Positions 22,373-32,032 of a stretch of 42,548 nt of DNA are shown here, piece after piece. The notes beneath the pieces are model-generated. The model searched no databases. It was not told the origin of the DNA and was given only the letters and a program-made list of their open reading frames with translations. The position numbers and the translations under genes are program-made. Within the stretch, counting starts at the first letter, position 1, and each line of letters opens with the position of its first letter. Origin of the DNA: Synergistaceae bacterium (GTDB lineage: Bacteria > Synergistota > Synergistia > Synergistales > Synergistaceae). The stretch is taken from the NCBI GenBank assembly GCA_031268885.1, contig JAIRWR010000092.1:1-42548 (forward strand), read 5' to 3'.

Positions 22373-23729
22373 CATCCTGACCGATGCCAACAGATTCCGG
22401 CGGACGAACACCATAGTTCACCCGCGCTACGGCTGCGCCATCGGGGCGGTGTACAGCGTGGTGGCGATACCTGGCGGCGTCCCGATAGCCAACTGCGGCC
22501 CGGGATGCGCGGACAAACAGTTTTTTATGATGTGCGGAGAAAACGGATACCAGGGGACAAACGGCGCTGGCGCCGGAGCCATGCCAAGCGCTAATGTCGG
22601 CGAAAACGAGATTGTGTTCGGCGGGACGAAAAAGCTCGACGCGCTCATCAAATCGGCGCTCAGGATCATGAAGGGCGATATCTTCGTAGTGGTTACAGGC
22701 TGTTCCGGCGAGCTCGTAGGGGACGACGTGGGCTCCGTGGTCCGCGGATATCAGAGGGCCGGCAAGCCCGTCGTGTTCGCCGACGCTGCTGGCTTCAAGG
22801 GCAACAACATAACGGGCCACGAGATAGTTATGAAGGAGATAATCGATCAGTTCGTCGGTGATTACAAGGGGAGAAAGCGAAAGGGACTTCTGAATCTCTT
22901 CTTTGAGGTGCCGTACTTCAATACAAACTGGCGAGGCGACTTCATCGAGTTAAAGCGCGTTCTGGAGGGCGCGGGGCTGGAGGTAAACGCGCTGTTCGGA
23001 CCGGAGAGCCGAGGAGCCGCCGAGTGGAAGGATATCCCAAAGGCTCAGTTCAACCTCGTCGTCTCGCCCTGGGTCGGCATCGACACCGCGGAGCACCTGA
23101 AGGCCAAATACAATCAGCCGTACTTGCATGTGCCGATAGTGCCGGTGGGAGAGGAGGCTACGACGGAGTTCATCCGGCAGGTTGTGGAATTCGCCGGCAT
23201 CAATCCGAAAAGATCGGAGGAATTTATAAAGAAAGAGGCAAAGCTCTACTACTACTTCCTCGAACACTTTACGGAATTCTTCTCTGAATTCTGGTTTGGC
23301 CTTCCTTCAAGATTCGCCATAGCCTCGGATGCCTCCACCAACCTGGCGTTGACGAAGTTTCTGGCCGACCAGATGGGCGTTATTCCGGTGAAGCAGATAA
23401 TCACCGATAACCCGCCGGAGAGATTCAGGGATGGCATCAGACGCCTCTATGAAAACATAACCGAAGGCGTCTCCGCGGAGGTCGATTTTATCGAGGACGG
23501 TTACATAATTGAGCATGAGATCAAAAACGCCGACTTCGCTGGAACGGTCCCGCTGATACTGGGCTCCACGTGGGAGATGGACGTTGCTGCCGAACTTGGG
23601 GGGCTTTTAGTCCGAGTAGGCACTCCGAATACCGAGGAGGTGGTGATGAACCGTAGCTTTATCGGTTACAGAGGCGCGCCGACCTTCATGGAGAGGGTTT
23701 ACAGCGCGGCGGTCAGCGGCGGAAGTTAG
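22365..23729 (+). CDS. NifK-like nitrogenase component 1 beta subunit
   Basis: A 454-aa protein whose start overlaps the NifD-like gene by 8 bp, indicating coupled translation. The beta-side P-cluster cysteines are present: Cys23 (PRYGCAIGAV), Cys48 (NCGPGCAD, 25 residues on as in NifK) and Cys113 (VVTGCSGELVGDDV). It is shorter than Mo-nitrogenase NifK (about 520 residues) and lacks the long N-terminal extension. It would form the alpha2-beta2 catalytic component with its neighbour and receive electrons from the NifH protein downstream. Because all P-cluster ligands are intact on both subunits, an eight-iron P-type cluster is expected, unlike protochlorophyllide-reductase types. Confidence 0.82.
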   Translation: MPDILTDANRFRRTNTIVHPRYGCAIGAVYSVVAIPGGVPIANCGPGCADKQFFMMCGENGYQGTNGAGAGAMPSANVGENEIVFGGTKKLDALIKSALRIMKGDIFVVVTGCSGELVGDDVGSVVRGYQRAGKPVVFADAAGFKGNNITGHEIVMKEIIDQFVGDYKGRKRKGLLNLFFEVPYFNTNWRGDFIELKRVLEGAGLEVNALFGPESRGAAEWKDIPKAQFNLVVSPWVGIDTAEHLKAKYNQPYLHVPIVPVGEEATTEFIRQVVEFAGINPKRSEEFIKKEAKLYYYFLEHFTEFFSEFWFGLPSRFAIASDASTNLALTKFLADQMGVIPVKQIITDNPPERFRDGIRRLYENITEGVSAEVDFIEDGYIIEHEIKNADFAGTVPLILGSTWEMDVAAELGGLLVRVGTPNTEEVVMNRSFIGYRGAPTFMERVYSAAVSGGS

Positions 23730-23766
23730 AGAAGCGCTGGCTTATTGACGGATGTCCGGAGGATAA

Positions 23767-24663
<897 letters not shown>

Positions 24664-24693
24664 AAACACTATTACGTAAGAGAGGAGAGAGCC

Positions 24694-25500
24694 ATGCCGA
24701 ACAAAATCGAGATGAACAATCTCAGTCAGGTTTACTACGTCAGGAGCGGCGAGAGTTCGAAGAAGTCTGCCTTTTACGCGCTTAAGGATTTCACGCTCTC
24801 GGTGAGGGACGGGGAGTTTGTCGTGGTCGTCGGTCCCAGCGGCTGCGGGAAATCCACTCTCTTGGGCATCCTGTCCGGGCTCTTCAAGGCCAATTCGGGT
24901 AGCATCGCCATAGACGGCGAGACCGTTGAGGGACCAGCGCTCGACAGAGGGTTTGTGATGCAGAGCTATGCGTTGTTTCCGTGGAGGACGATCAGGAAGA
25001 ACATCGAATTTGGGCTTGAGATCAAGAAGATACCCAGAAAGGAGCGCGGCGCGATCAGCGGGGCATATATCGATCTGGTCGGCTTGAACGGATTTGAAAA
25101 CCGCTATCCGCACGAGCTATCGGGCGGCATGAAACAGCGAGTCGCTATCGCTAGGGCTCTCGCCTACGACCCAAAGGTGCTTCTGATGGACGAGCCCTTT
25201 GCCGCAGTCGATGCTCAGACGAGGGAAAAACTCCAGGACGAGCTGATTCGTATCTGGAAGAAGACCAACAAGACGATCATCTTCGTAACCCACAACATAG
25301 AGGAGGCGGTCGCCCTCGCGGACCGTGTGGTCGTCATGACAGAGAACCCTGGAACCATCAAGGAGATAGTGCCCATAGACCTGCCCCGTCCGAGGGTGAG
25401 CGTCGGGACAGGTGTCTCGGAGAGATACTCGATATTCGTAAACAAGATATGGGGGCTCCTGCATAACGAGGAGGAGAGCTTTGAGAGTGCGAAGCTGTAA
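24694..25500 (+). CDS. ABC transporter ATP-binding protein, SsuB/TauB type
   Basis: A 268-aa ATPase with Walker A VVGPSGCGKSTLL, Q-loop segment MQSYALFPWRT, signature LSGGMKQRVAIARAL, Walker B VLLMDEPFAAVD and H-loop VTHNIEEA. Sequence and length are typical of the nitrate/sulfonate/taurine family. It starts 30 bp after nifH, behind GAGGAGAG, and the two permeases and the binding protein follow in order. Its presence inside the nitrogenase-like operon implies import of the enzyme's substrate or of a metal or sulfur source; the ligand cannot be read from the sequence. Confidence 0.92.
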   Translation: MPNKIEMNNLSQVYYVRSGESSKKSAFYALKDFTLSVRDGEFVVVVGPSGCGKSTLLGILSGLFKANSGSIAIDGETVEGPALDRGFVMQSYALFPWRTIRKNIEFGLEIKKIPRKERGAISGAYIDLVGLNGFENRYPHELSGGMKQRVAIARALAYDPKVLLMDEPFAAVDAQTREKLQDELIRIWKKTNKTIIFVTHNIEEAVALADRVVVMTENPGTIKEIVPIDLPRPRVSVGTGVSERYSIFVNKIWGLLHNEEESFESAKL

Positions 25501-25529
25501 GGGCGGACAGAGATGGGGGTGACGCGGCG

Positions 25530-26303
25530 ATGAAAAAGTTTTCGAGCATGGCCGTAATAGCGGCCTTCTTTCTGATATGGGAGGCCGCCGCGAGGCTGAA
25601 TCTGATAGACACACAATTTATACCGGCGTTTTCCGTGGTAATGAGGGAGGTCTTCTCACTGGCGCGAAGCGGCGCGCTCTTCGTGCACATCTCGGCCAGC
25701 GTCATACGGCTGTTTCTGGGGATAATTCTTGCGGTGGCAGCCGCTCTGCCGCTTGGATTCATGCTGGCCGGGTGGACGCCGAGGACGGCGGATTTTCTGA
25801 ACCCGCTCTTTACCAATCTTTCCATGGCAAACCCGTTCACCCTGATTCCTGTATTTATCCTCGTGCTGGGCATGGGGGAGGTGAGCAAGGTTGGAATAAT
25901 ATTTTGGGTCGTCCTCTGGCCGGCGCTCTTTTCGACGATAGCGGGCGTAAGCCAGATAGATCCCGAGATGATAAAGGCGGCCAGGGCAATGGGAGCGAGC
26001 GGGACCAAGATATTTCTCTCCGTCATTCTGCCCGGCAGCGTCAAGCGGATATTCACCGGCGTCAAGTCCTCCGTCACGTTCGGTTTCACGGTCCTTGTGG
26101 GCGCGGAAATGATTGGGGCCAAAGCCGGGCTCGGCTTCATAATCTTCACCTCGAACCAGAACTATAACATTCCGAGGCTGTACGTCGGCATCTTGACCAT
26201 CGCGGTCGTCGGAGTAGCGGTAAGCCTGTTCATCGAAAGATTGCAGAAGCTGATAGTCGTCTGGGAGGAGAGCGCCGGTCCGGCGGCGCGAGAGACGCGA
26301 TGA
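25530..26303 (+). CDS. ABC transporter permease, SsuC/TauC type (first)
   Basis: A 257-aa inner-membrane protein with about six helices and the EAA-type cytoplasmic loop (IKAARAMGASGTKIFLSVIL) that docks to the ATPase. The N-terminal SMAVIAAFFLIWEAAARL helix and the FTLIPVFILVLGMGEVSK segment are typical of the SsuC/TauC family. Its stop overlaps the start of the second permease by 4 bp (ATGA). Two different permeases suggest a heterodimeric channel. Confidence 0.9.
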   Translation: MKKFSSMAVIAAFFLIWEAAARLNLIDTQFIPAFSVVMREVFSLARSGALFVHISASVIRLFLGIILAVAAALPLGFMLAGWTPRTADFLNPLFTNLSMANPFTLIPVFILVLGMGEVSKVGIIFWVVLWPALFSTIAGVSQIDPEMIKAARAMGASGTKIFLSVILPGSVKRIFTGVKSSVTFGFTVLVGAEMIGAKAGLGFIIFTSNQNYNIPRLYVGILTIAVVGVAVSLFIERLQKLIVVWEESAGPAARETR

Positions 26304-27097
26304 ATACCACTATTGCGCGGGCTTTTCTCTTGAAATTGAAGAAGACGGCGTTCAAGAGCCTCTCCACGCTGCTGTTTTTTGCCCTGTGGCACGCGGCGTC
26401 GGTTACTGGAATATTGGATGAGGGAATAATTCCGGGCCCGATCGGCGTAATTAAGAGGCTGTTTGTGGATATCTTCGCCGGGGACCTGTTTACCAAGCAT
26501 ATCATTCTCTCCTTCAAGCGGGCTGGCGAGGGTTTTCTGGCCTCGCTCATCGGAGGGGCGTCGCTCGGGTTTTTCCTGAAGGTCCTTCCCGAAAGGGCGC
26601 GCGCCGCTCTCATGCCCGTGCTCCGGATGTTCGAAAAGTTAAATCCTCTGGCGCTCTTTCCGGTCTTCATGCTCTTTCTTGGAATAGGAGAGGGCAGCAA
26701 GGTGATGATAATCTTCTGGGTCGCCGTGTGGCAGATCGCCTTCCACACACTTGCCGGCCTGCTCGATGTCGATCAGGACCTGGTGAAGGCGGCCAGGGTG
26801 ATGGGCGCCGGCAGAGTCGGGGTATTCTGGAAGGTATGCATCCCGGCCGCCCTTCCGGATATCTTCAACGGCGTGAAATTCGGAGCGCAGATCGCTTTTA
26901 TCTTCGTGGTGTCCGTCGAGATGCAGAGTTCCTCGGCCGGTCTCGGTTGGTTCATCAACAACGCGAAGCATATCTATAACCTGTTCGATCTGTATGCCGG
27001 AGTGATAGTCGTCGCCCTCTTGGGCGTCTTCATCGGTAAAATCCTGGCGCTTGTCGAAGATCGTCTGTTCTCCTGGAAGGAGAGGGCTATACGATGA
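26300..27097 (+). CDS. ABC transporter permease, SsuC/TauC type (second)
   Basis: A 265-aa membrane protein, paralogous to the preceding permease, with LNPLALFPVFMLFLGIGEGSK and the EAA loop VKAARVMGAGRVGVFWKVCI. The ATGA overlap with the first permease shows co-translation. Many transporters in this family use a homodimer of one permease, so the paired genes are slightly unusual. A 254-bp gap with structured RNA elements follows before the binding protein. Confidence 0.9.
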   Translation: MNTTIARAFLLKLKKTAFKSLSTLLFFALWHAASVTGILDEGIIPGPIGVIKRLFVDIFAGDLFTKHIILSFKRAGEGFLASLIGGASLGFFLKVLPERARAALMPVLRMFEKLNPLALFPVFMLFLGIGEGSKVMIIFWVAVWQIAFHTLAGLLDVDQDLVKAARVMGAGRVGVFWKVCIPAALPDIFNGVKFGAQIAFIFVVSVEMQSSSAGLGWFINNAKHIYNLFDLYAGVIVVALLGVFIGKILALVEDRLFSWKERAIR

Positions 27098-27136
27098 AGC
27101 GCCGGATAAATCCAGCAACCACGAAAGGAGAAGGCC

Positions 27137-27232
27137 ATGGCGTACTCGACTGAACGTTCGCGCGAGGCCTCATCCCGAGGCAAGGCGCGGCTTGTGCCGG
27201 CTGACCGCGGCCGGCGATGTAGGTTCTTCTAG
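27137..27232 (+). CDS. possible 31-aa small ORF before the binding-protein gene
   Basis: ATG 27137 has AAAGGAGAAGG just upstream, a strong ribosome-binding site. The 31 codons are Arg/Ser-rich, begin MAYS and end RRCRFF. The operon leader peptide at 20461 also begins MAYS behind a GGCC context, which may be a coincidence or mark two related leaders. No homologue is recognised. Confidence 0.35.
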   Translation: MAYSTERSREASSRGKARLVPADRGRRCRFF

Positions 27233-27235
27233 TTC

Positions 27236-27299
27236 TTCTATAAGTATAGAAACTCGCGGCCGGTCTTTGCGGCGGTCGATTTTTACAATCAGACCGCCG
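27236..27299 (+). other. hairpins in the permease/binding-protein gap
   Basis: TTCTATA and TATAGAA (27236-27251) form a perfect 7-bp stem with a 2-nt loop. CGGCGGTC (27270-27277) and GACCGCCG (27292-27299) form an 8-bp stem with a 14-nt loop. Neither is followed by a T-run, so they look like RNA-processing or stability elements that could set binding-protein expression apart from the upstream genes, not a terminator. Confidence 0.5.
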
Positions 27300-27351
27300 G
27301 TGAATATTCAGTTTTCTTATGAATTATGCTGACGATAAGGAGAGATAAGAG

Positions 27352-28365
27352 ATGACCGAGATAAAAAGCAGATCACACAGAATAATAACGATGGTTTTGG
27401 TATGTGCCGCATTCCTGGGAATAAGCGCGGGCTCCGCCTATCCGGCTGGAGATCTGTTCCCCATAAGGACCTCGACCAGGTTCGACTGCACGCTCGCCCC
27501 ATACCTTGTGGCAGACAAACTCGGATTCTTCAAGGAGGAGGGACTCGAACTGGTATTTACTGGAGAACTCCCATCCACGGAATATACGACCGCGATACTA
27601 GCTGGCGAGACCGATTTCGCGGATCACCATCCGAACGCGCTCGCGCTTCAGATACACGGCGGCGCCAAGGTGAAGGCTGTGGGGCGGTCGATAATAGAGC
27701 CCGACGAGAGCGCGGACCCGAGACTTCGCCACATGAGATATTACGTGACGCGCGAGGCCTATGACGCGGGGGTGAAGACCCTGGCCGACCTCGGTAAGTA
27801 CAAGGAGGGCGAGAAGCTAAAGTCCGCCGGCGTCGAGAACACATGCGAAACCTTCATACTGAACAAGGCTCTCGACAGAGTCGGGGTGAGCAGGGACAAG
27901 CTCGAATGGATAAGCGTGGATGCGGATGTGGCCAAGATTCAGGCCCAGAAGCTGAATCAGTTCGACATCATCGGCGTACACCCTCCGTTCTACGATGCCG
28001 CGGTCGAAGCGGGCTTAGTTCAAATCGGGGATTCGTCGGACGCGAAACTCGGCGAGGCTACCGGGGTGTATCTTTACTACTTCTCCAATGATTTTATCGA
28101 GAAGCACCCGAATGAGGTCGCCGGTTTCGTCAGGGCTATGACCAAAGCCCAGAGGTGGGCGAACGCGAATCTGGAGCAGACAGCGAAATGGACCGGCGAG
28201 TTCATCGGCCAGGACGTGAAGGGCAACCACTACTACTCCGAGACCACCGAGATCGACGAGGAGACTGTGCTTCCATGGATAGAGGATCTGGAGAAGACCG
28301 GAGCGCTTCCCGCCGGCGCGATAAAGGTTTCGGACATCGTAACCCATCAGTTTGAGGCGAAGTAA
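27352..28365 (+). CDS. ABC transporter periplasmic substrate-binding protein, SsuA/TauA-NMT1 type
   Basis: A 337-aa protein with a Sec signal peptide (IITMVLVCAAFLGISAGSAYPA, cleavage likely before GD). There is no good lipobox, since Val precedes Cys. The mature part has family features: RFDCTLAPYLVADKLGFFKEEGL, AILAGETDFADHHPNALALQ, and IGVHPPFYDAAVEAGLVQIG. It binds a small ligand for the permease pair. Relatives bind sulfonates, taurine, nitrate or pyrimidine precursors; a methylated or reduced organosulfur compound would suit the operon but is inference. GGAGAG precedes ATG 27352. Confidence 0.9.
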   Translation: MTEIKSRSHRIITMVLVCAAFLGISAGSAYPAGDLFPIRTSTRFDCTLAPYLVADKLGFFKEEGLELVFTGELPSTEYTTAILAGETDFADHHPNALALQIHGGAKVKAVGRSIIEPDESADPRLRHMRYYVTREAYDAGVKTLADLGKYKEGEKLKSAGVENTCETFILNKALDRVGVSRDKLEWISVDADVAKIQAQKLNQFDIIGVHPPFYDAAVEAGLVQIGDSSDAKLGEATGVYLYYFSNDFIEKHPNEVAGFVRAMTKAQRWANANLEQTAKWTGEFIGQDVKGNHYYSETTEIDEETVLPWIEDLEKTGALPAGAIKVSDIVTHQFEAK

Positions 28366-28387
28366 AGGAAGTGATGATTATAACGCC

Positions 28388-29266
28388 ATGCTTTACGCGA
28401 TACATAATGAGTCCATGAAGGTAAGCCAGTTTCACCCATGTTTCGCGGACTCGGCCATGGGCAGGTTTGGCAGGCTTCATCTTCCTGTCTCGGAGTCGTG
28501 CAATATACGCTGCCGCTTCTGCAATAGAGCTTTTAACTCGATTGAAAATCGCCCCGGGGTCACGGGCGGGATTCTCGACGCGAGTGAGGCCGTGGCGACA
28601 GTCAGGCGAGCGCTGGAACTCTGCCGCGAGATAACGGTGATAGGGATAGCCGGGCCTGGAGACGCGCTCGCGTCTGACTCCGCGATCAAGGCGCTTCGAG
28701 CCGTGCACGGGGAATTCCCGCGCTTGATAAAGTGTGTGAGCACGAATGGGCTGATGCTGCCCGAACGGGCCGACGAACTCGCTGAAGCGGGGGTGAGCGC
28801 CCTGACGGTGACGATCAACGCGGTGGCCCCCGATATAGCCGAGCGCGTCGTCTCGTATATCGACTTTGACGGACGGAGGATGACCGGAAGGGAGATGGGC
28901 GAAACGCTGATATCAAGACAGCTCGACGGTCTCAGCAAGGCCGCTCGAACCGGTGTCGCGATCAAGGTGAACGCGGTCCTGATTCCCGGGATAAACGACC
29001 GTCACGTGGAGGACATAGCTATCGCGGCAAGTCGTTGCGGCGCGGAGAGGTTCAACATAATACCGCTTATACCCCAGCACGAGTTCTCACATATCGAGCC
29101 TCCGGACTGCGAGACGCTGCAAAGGGTAAGGAGCGCCGCCGAAAGACATATCGAGGTATTCCGCCACTGTCTTCACTGCAGGGCCGACGCCTGCGGAGTA
29201 CCCGGTTTGAGCGATTTTTCGGGAAAACTTTACGGCAATGAAATGGAGACATTCTCCCATGGATAG
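28388..29266 (+). CDS. NifB-like radical SAM cofactor-assembly protein
   Basis: A 292-aa protein with FHPCF, GRLHLPVSESCNIRCRFCNRAF (CxxxCxxC cluster site), RPGVTGGIL, VIGIAGPGDALAS, CVSTNGLMLPE, KVNAVLIPGINDRH and the NifB-specific C-terminal CLHCRADACG. NifB inserts carbide and fuses two 4Fe clusters to make the 8Fe core of nitrogenase cofactors. The C-terminal NifX-like domain found in many NifB proteins is a separate gene here. The frame is open from TTG 28352 inside the previous gene; ATG 28388 is preferred, with ATG 28415 possible. Absence of nifEN suggests that the 8Fe core is loaded directly into the D/K-like protein. Confidence 0.88.
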   Translation: MLYAIHNESMKVSQFHPCFADSAMGRFGRLHLPVSESCNIRCRFCNRAFNSIENRPGVTGGILDASEAVATVRRALELCREITVIGIAGPGDALASDSAIKALRAVHGEFPRLIKCVSTNGLMLPERADELAEAGVSALTVTINAVAPDIAERVVSYIDFDGRRMTGREMGETLISRQLDGLSKAARTGVAIKVNAVLIPGINDRHVEDIAIAASRCGAERFNIIPLIPQHEFSHIEPPDCETLQRVRSAAERHIEVFRHCLHCRADACGVPGLSDFSGKLYGNEMETFSHG

Positions 29267-29615
29267 ATACCTTGCCGCCATTGCGAGCAGCGATATGAAA
29301 AACGTGGACACGCACTTCGGAAGATGCCGCGTATTTACAATAGCGGAGATAGATCCGAATGATGGGACTTACAGGATAATAGGACAGAGGGATGTGAGTC
29401 CTCCTTGTCCTTCCTGCGGAACAAAGGGAGAACCCGACGACGCGATTAATTCGGTCGTGGAAGCCCTGTCGGACTGCCGTCTGGTCATCGTCTCGAAGAT
29501 CGGCAGATGGCCGGACTCCCTGCTATACGAACGCGGGATCGAGAGCGTTCAATACCTCGGGCCGATCGACAGAGTTCTTGAACATATAGTTGGGAGAGAC
29601 AGATCAAAAACCTGA
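29259..29615 (+). CDS. NifX/NifB C-terminal-like iron-cofactor-binding protein
   Basis: A 118-aa protein of the dinitrogenase iron-molybdenum cofactor family, with AAIASSDMKNVDTHFGRCRVF, VSPPCPSCG and LVIVSKIGRWPDSLLYERGIE. It starts at ATG 29259, overlapping the NifB-like stop by 8 bp; the open frame extends to 29238 without a better start. Family members carry cofactor precursors between NifB and the catalytic protein. It is the last gene of the plus-strand operon. Confidence 0.85.
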   Translation: MDRYLAAIASSDMKNVDTHFGRCRVFTIAEIDPNDGTYRIIGQRDVSPPCPSCGTKGEPDDAINSVVEALSDCRLVIVSKIGRWPDSLLYERGIESVQYLGPIDRVLEHIVGRDRSKT

Positions 29616-29629
29616 AGAAGGCCATAACG

Positions 29630-29665
29630 CAAAGAGGGGGGATAAGAATTATCCACCCCTCTTTG
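29630..29665. terminator. long hairpin between convergent operons
   Basis: CAAAGAGGGG (29630-29639) pairs exactly with CCCCTCTTTG (29656-29665), with further GATAA/TTATC pairing inside. It lies between the NifX-like gene and the convergent flgJ-like gene and probably ends transcription from both sides. The T-runs are short. Confidence 0.75.
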
Positions 29666-29720
29666 GCAATTTTGCGCTGTTCGAGTATTCAAGCGGCCGA
29701 CGGCTTTTTTATGCCTGACT

Positions 29721-30140
29721 TCAACTCTCCGGCATCACTTCGCGCGCTTTCGGCGGCCTCAGACTCCTGGCGTTCTTCTTCTCAGCGGAGATCGCCGCCG
29801 CCGATATCCTTTCGGCTTTTATCTCGGCCGGGACCTCCAGTTGACTGTGAAGGTTGTCATATAGGACCTTCCAAACCCCTATGCCCTGACTCTCGCTCAG
29901 GTGCTCGGAGACCATCTCCACCACCGTGTCCTCCAGCGGGCCGTAGGCGCGCTTGCGATCCTCGCCGCCAATTGATCTTGCAGACTTCATCATGTCCTTC
30001 CAGATCTTCGAGAAGATCGTTCCCTCGAACTGCTTGCAGCGCGTCTCAAGGGCTCTCTCCTGTCTCCGGTACTCCTCAACCGACATGCTTCCGTCGGCGT
30101 TGCGGAGGTTGGGCCTGTTTATGTCGTTGAAGTCAGCCAT
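29721..30140 (-). CDS. flgJ: FlgJ-type rod-binding protein, no muramidase domain
   Basis: A 139-aa protein with the rod-binding domain pattern ALETRCKQFEGTIFSKIWKDMM and YGPLEDTVVEMVSEHLSESQGIGVWKVLY. Proteobacterial FlgJ has an extra C-terminal peptidoglycan hydrolase domain, which is absent. It helps the flagellar rod cross the wall. It is the last gene of the mreB-flgFGAHIJ block, 12 bp after flgI. The C terminus is charged and probably disordered. Confidence 0.85.
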   Translation of the reverse strand: MADFNDINRPNLRNADGSMSVEEYRRQERALETRCKQFEGTIFSKIWKDMMKSARSIGGEDRKRAYGPLEDTVVEMVSEHLSESQGIGVWKVLYDNLHSQLEVPAEIKAERISAAAISAEKKNARSLRPPKAREVMPES

Positions 30141-30152
30141 GCCGCCGGTCCG

Positions 30153-31289
30153 TTACTGGATCACGAGTTCGCCGTGAAGCGCTCCGGCCTCGCCCATTGC
30201 CTGGAGGACCGCTATGAGATCCCTCGGGGACGCGCCAACAGCGTTCATCGCGTTCGTCAGGTCCTCCACGGTGGATGTTGTCGGAAGTTCAACGAGCTGC
30301 GGGCTGTTCTCCTGGGCATACACATCCGTCCTAGGCGCTGCCGCCGTGGTTCCTCCGCTGAACGGTCCCGGTTGGCTTATCTCGGGTGATTCCGTCACCT
30401 TGACCATGAGGCTTCCGTGCGCGACCGACGTGTTTCCTATCGTGACGTTGCCTCCCATTACGATGGTGCCTGTGCGCTCGTTTACTACGACCTTGGCCGC
30501 GGCATCCGGCCGCACCTGAACGCCCTCGATGGAAGCCACAAAAGCCGAGGGTGCGTTCCTGTAATTTGGCGGTATGGCCACGGAGATCATGCGGCCGTCA
30601 ACGGCGTGAGCCACATTGCCGAACTTCGAATTGATCGCGGTGGCTACCCTGCTGGCGGTCGTGAAGTCGGACTGTCTGAGAAGCAGATTGACCGTTCCGT
30701 TGCTCGCGTATCGCATATCCACGCCGCGCTCGACAATGGCCCCATTGGGTATGCGCCCGACGGTGACAACATTTTTCTTCACGGACGAAGCCGCTCCGCT
30801 GTCCGCCCAGCCGCCTATGGTCAAGGGCCCCTGGGCCACGGCGTATATCTCGCCATTCGCGGCCTTGAGGGGAGTCTGTAGGAGCACCCCGCCCTCCAGG
30901 CTCTTGGCGTCTCCAATCGTGCTCACCAGGACGTCCGTGTTCTGTCCTGGCTGAAGAAACGGCGAGAGCTGACACGTCACGGTCACTACAGCCGCGTTCT
31001 TGCTGTTGAGCTGCCGCGGGTCCATCACCACCCCAAATTGATCCGTCATATTGGCCATCATCTGATTGGCCATCCGCCCCTTGTCCCCTGTGCCCTGAAG
31101 GCCAACTACAAGCCCCATGCCAACGAGCTGGTTGTCCCGGACACCCTCCACAGTGGCGAGGTCCTTCAGGCGAACCATCGGCTGCAGCGCGGCGAAAACC
31201 GCGCCGGAAGTTACCGCGGCCTCCAGGCAGATCGCACAGACTATCACGGGTAAAAATCTTGCGGCTTTGCGTACATCCATGTTGTTCAT
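30153..31289 (-). CDS. flgI: flagellar P-ring protein FlgI
   Basis: A 378-aa protein with a signal peptide (FLPVIVCAICLEAAVTSGAVFA) and conserved blocks VRLKDLATVEGVRDNQLVGM, GLVVGLQGTGDKG, SKNAAVVTVTCQLSPF, NERTGTIVMGGNV and LTNAMNAVGASPRDLIAVLQ. It forms the periplasmic P ring around the rod. The start at ATG 31289 has AAGGAG at good spacing. Full length for the family. Its presence with FlgH implies an outer membrane. Confidence 0.96.
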   Translation of the reverse strand: MNNMDVRKAARFLPVIVCAICLEAAVTSGAVFAALQPMVRLKDLATVEGVRDNQLVGMGLVVGLQGTGDKGRMANQMMANMTDQFGVVMDPRQLNSKNAAVVTVTCQLSPFLQPGQNTDVLVSTIGDAKSLEGGVLLQTPLKAANGEIYAVAQGPLTIGGWADSGAASSVKKNVVTVGRIPNGAIVERGVDMRYASNGTVNLLLRQSDFTTASRVATAINSKFGNVAHAVDGRMISVAIPPNYRNAPSAFVASIEGVQVRPDAAAKVVVNERTGTIVMGGNVTIGNTSVAHGSLMVKVTESPEISQPGPFSGGTTAAAPRTDVYAQENSPQLVELPTTSTVEDLTNAMNAVGASPRDLIAVLQAMGEAGALHGELVIQ

Positions 31290-31363
31290 CGTACTCCTTT
31301 CGATTCTTTCGATATTCCGCGCAAGTTCAGGTCAGCACTCGTTACTATCGCTGTCCGAACCGT

Positions 31364-31951
31364 TTAGAAAATCGCCTGTATGATCTGATTTATTATGCCG
31401 GTGCGCTGCGTTTTGGAGATTATACCCTTGCCGGTCACAGTGATCATCGCGTTGCCGACCCTATTGCTGTCTATGATGTTGTTGTGCGCTATGTCCCGCG
31501 GGCGGACAACTCCCTCGAAACGCACGTTCATCTTCTCCGCTCCGCTGGTCATGTATTTATCGCCCTGTATTACCATATTCCCATTTGGCATGATATCGAC
31601 CACGAGACAGCTCATCGTCGTCTTTAGTTCCTTCGTGCGCTCGACCGTGGTGTTGCTGCTCGCCGAGGAATCGGAGCCAAAGCCAAAGGCCTTGATGAAG
31701 TTGAGTATTCCAAAACCCGAGCTGATATCCTCATTTGTCGTCTTGCTCGAGCTGACCTGCCCCTCGTCGCTGTCGTCAACGCTTTCGGAGACTCGCACCA
31801 TGACGACGTCTCCTATCTGCGACGCCTTCCTGTCGGAGAACAGGCTACTGCTATCAATCCAGAGAGAATTTGCGCCGGCGGGCGCCGCAATGCCCAGCAG
31901 GAACGCCGCGACAGCTAGAAGAGACGCGAGAAATCTCCCGCGAACGCTCAT
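31364..31951 (-). CDS. flgH: flagellar L-ring protein FlgH
   Basis: A 195-aa protein from ATG 31951 (GGGGAG six bases upstream), giving a standard signal peptide (RFLASLLAVAAFLLGIAAPAGA, then NS). ATG 31996 also has an excellent AGGAGGAGG site and would add 15 residues. Family blocks: SLFSDRKASQIGDVVMVRV, RFEGVVRPRDIAHNNII, DSNRVGNAMITVTGKGIISK. FlgH of most diderms is a lipoprotein, but no cysteine occurs at the cleavage region here, so this L-ring subunit appears to be unlipidated. Confidence 0.93.
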   Translation of the reverse strand: MSVRGRFLASLLAVAAFLLGIAAPAGANSLWIDSSSLFSDRKASQIGDVVMVRVSESVDDSDEGQVSSSKTTNEDISSGFGILNFIKAFGFGSDSSASSNTTVERTKELKTTMSCLVVDIMPNGNMVIQGDKYMTSGAEKMNVRFEGVVRPRDIAHNNIIDSNRVGNAMITVTGKGIISKTQRTGIINQIIQAIF

Positions 31952-32032
31952 CTTGGACTCCCCTAGGATTCCTCTTGCAATGCCTTCGGTTTTCATCCTG
32001 ATTCCTCCTCCTGATTCATCTCGCTAAATACA

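Noticed and set aside
29238-29258. Upstream extension of the NifX-like protein to 29238
   Set aside because: The added residues lie inside the NifB-like gene and break the family start; ATG 29259 matches the conserved beginning.
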